6,564 bases of DNA from Acidobacteriota bacterium (lineage in GTDB: Bacteria; Acidobacteriota; Aminicenantia; UBA2199). A program made the translations under genes and the position numbers. The first letter of the stretch is position 1. Every line of letters begins with the position of its first letter. The notes beneath the pieces are model-generated. The model did not search any database, was not told the DNA's origin, and was given only the letters and a program-made list of their open reading frames with translations. The DNA lies in NCBI GenBank assembly GCA_021817755.1, contig JAKAGC010000231.1, positions 1-6,564 of the forward strand. Direction: 5' to 3'. Positions 5,479-6,564 of the stretch are shown in pieces.

Positions 5479-6564
5479 GTTTATTTATTAAACGCCCGGT
5501 AATGACAACGCTTGTCATGCTGGCTATTTTAATAGCCGGTGTAATGGGATACAGGCTCCTTCCTGTAAGTGACTTACCCACTGTCGATTTTCCTACCATT
5601 TCCGTAAATGCCAATCTTCCCGGAGCTTCTCCGGAGACCATGGCCGCTGCTGTTGCAACGCCTCTTGAAAAACAATTCTCAACGATTGCCGGAATCGACA
5701 ATATGACAAGTACCAGCAGTTTAGGTAGTACCCAGATTACGATTCAATTCAGTCTCGACCGTGATATCGATGCGGCAGCACAGGACGTACAGGCTGCAAT
5801 TGCAGCCGTTTCCAGGCAACTTCCTCGCGATATGCCCACTCCCCCTTCTTACCAGAAAGTCAACCCTGCCGATCAGCCTATCATGTTTATAGCCATTACC
5901 TCCCCCACACTTCCACTCAGCAAACTAAACGAATATGCAGAAACCCTTATGGCTCAGCGTATTTCAATGGTCAGTGGAGTAGCCCAGGTCATGGTTTATG
6001 GTTCCCAGAAATACGCTGTACGTATTCAACTCGACCCGAGAGCCATGGCTTCACGAGGAATTGGCATCGATCAAGTATCCAGTGCCATCTCATCCAATAA
6101 CGTTAACCTTCCTTCCGGTATTTTGTGGGGTAGCGCTAAAACCTATACTGTAAAAGCATCCGGTCAATTAAATGATGCCCAACAATTTCGTAATATCGTT
6201 GTCGCCTACCGGAACGGTGCTCCTATACGACTCCAGGATATCGGTAATGTATTTGACAGCGTTCAAAATGACAAAGTAGCCGCATGGTTCGGTGATAGCC
6301 GTTGTCTATTCATGGCCATACAGCGCCAACCCGGTACCAATACGGTCGAAGTATCCAGAGCTGTAAAAGCACTCCTCCCCAAATTCAAAAGCCAACTCCC
6401 TGCTTCTGTCAGTTTACATATTCTTTTCGATAAAGCCGAACCCATCCAGGAATCGGTTAATGATGTAAAAATCACCTTGTTGATTACTCTCTTACTGGTA
6501 ATAACAGTCATATTCCTGTTCTTAAGGAATGTATCCGCTACTATGATCCCAAGTCTTGCCCTTC
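5475..6564 (+). CDS. RND efflux permease, MdtB/MdtC-like (HAE1 family), 3' end beyond window
   Basis: This is the inner-membrane proton-driven pump of the tripartite system. Only the first 363 codons (plus one base) are present of an expected 1020-1050, and the frame is open to the edge. The N-terminus SLFIKRPVMTTLVMLAILIAG contains transmembrane helix 1 (about 10-29), followed by VSDLPTVDFPTI (31-42) and LPGASPETMA (48-57). The porter domain carries SLDRDIDAAAQDVQAAI (93-109), KVNPADQPI (128-136), AQRISMVSGVAQV (160-172), YGSQKYAVRI (175-184) and QRQPGTNTV (283-291). Helix 2 (about 332-350) ends in FLFLRN. These motifs match MdtB/MdtC more closely than AcrB by my recollection. The proton-relay aspartates of helix 4 lie outside the window. 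The ATG overlaps the adaptor TGA by 4 bases, with AGAGGAG (5462-5468) 6 bases upstream. Whether a second permease follows, as in mdtABC, cannot be seen. Confidence 0.94.
   Translation, partial: MSLFIKRPVMTTLVMLAILIAGVMGYRLLPVSDLPTVDFPTISVNANLPGASPETMAAAVATPLEKQFSTIAGIDNMTSTSSLGSTQITIQFSLDRDIDAAAQDVQAAIAAVSRQLPRDMPTPPSYQKVNPADQPIMFIAITSPTLPLSKLNEYAETLMAQRISMVSGVAQVMVYGSQKYAVRIQLDPRAMASRGIGIDQVSSAISSNNVNLPSGILWGSAKTYTVKASGQLNDAQQFRNIVVAYRNGAPIRLQDIGNVFDSVQNDKVAAWFGDSRCLFMAIQRQPGTNTVEVSRAVKALLPKFKSQLPASVSLHILFDKAEPIQESVNDVKITLLITLLLVITVIFLFLRNVSATMIPSLAL

Overview
This window looks like ordinary core or accessory chromosome of a diderm (Gram-negative-type) bacterium with AT-rich DNA. The evidence for a diderm is the outer-membrane efflux lipoprotein together with a periplasmic adaptor and an RND pump. 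A ferrous-iron importer suggests life where Fe(II) is available (anaerobic or microaerobic), but I cannot name the lineage from the sequence. There is no sign of a mobile element, CRISPR array, tRNA or rRNA.

Layout, left to right. Positions 1-172 hold no gene I can confirm. They contain a good-looking leftward promoter close to the edge and two short open frames without convincing starts. Positions 173-2334 (minus strand) carry feoB and feoA, transcribed leftwards as feoA-feoB with a 4-base overlap. Positions 2335-2791 are a 457-base AT-rich divergent intergenic region with a near-consensus promoter for feoAB, an extended -10 promoter for the rightward operon, and several inverted repeats. 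Positions 2792-6564 (plus strand) carry a three-gene tripartite efflux operon: outer-membrane factor lipoprotein (NodT/OprM type), periplasmic adaptor lipoprotein (MdtA/AcrA type), and an inner-membrane RND permease (MdtB/MdtC-like) cut off by the right edge after 363 residues.

How the genes work together. FeoA is the small SH3-like cytoplasmic partner of FeoB, the G-protein-coupled membrane Fe(II) permease. In the efflux operon the RND permease takes substrate from the periplasm or inner membrane, using proton-motive force. The adaptor bridges it to the TolC-like trimeric duct, which opens through the outer membrane. All three gene-to-gene junctions use the same ATGA start/stop overlap, which suggests translational coupling within each transcription unit.

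I do not see a previously undescribed system here. The points worth checking are regulatory: the palindromes between the divergent units, a possible Fur-like site over the feoAB -10 element, and the unexplained start-less frame and promoter at the left edge.
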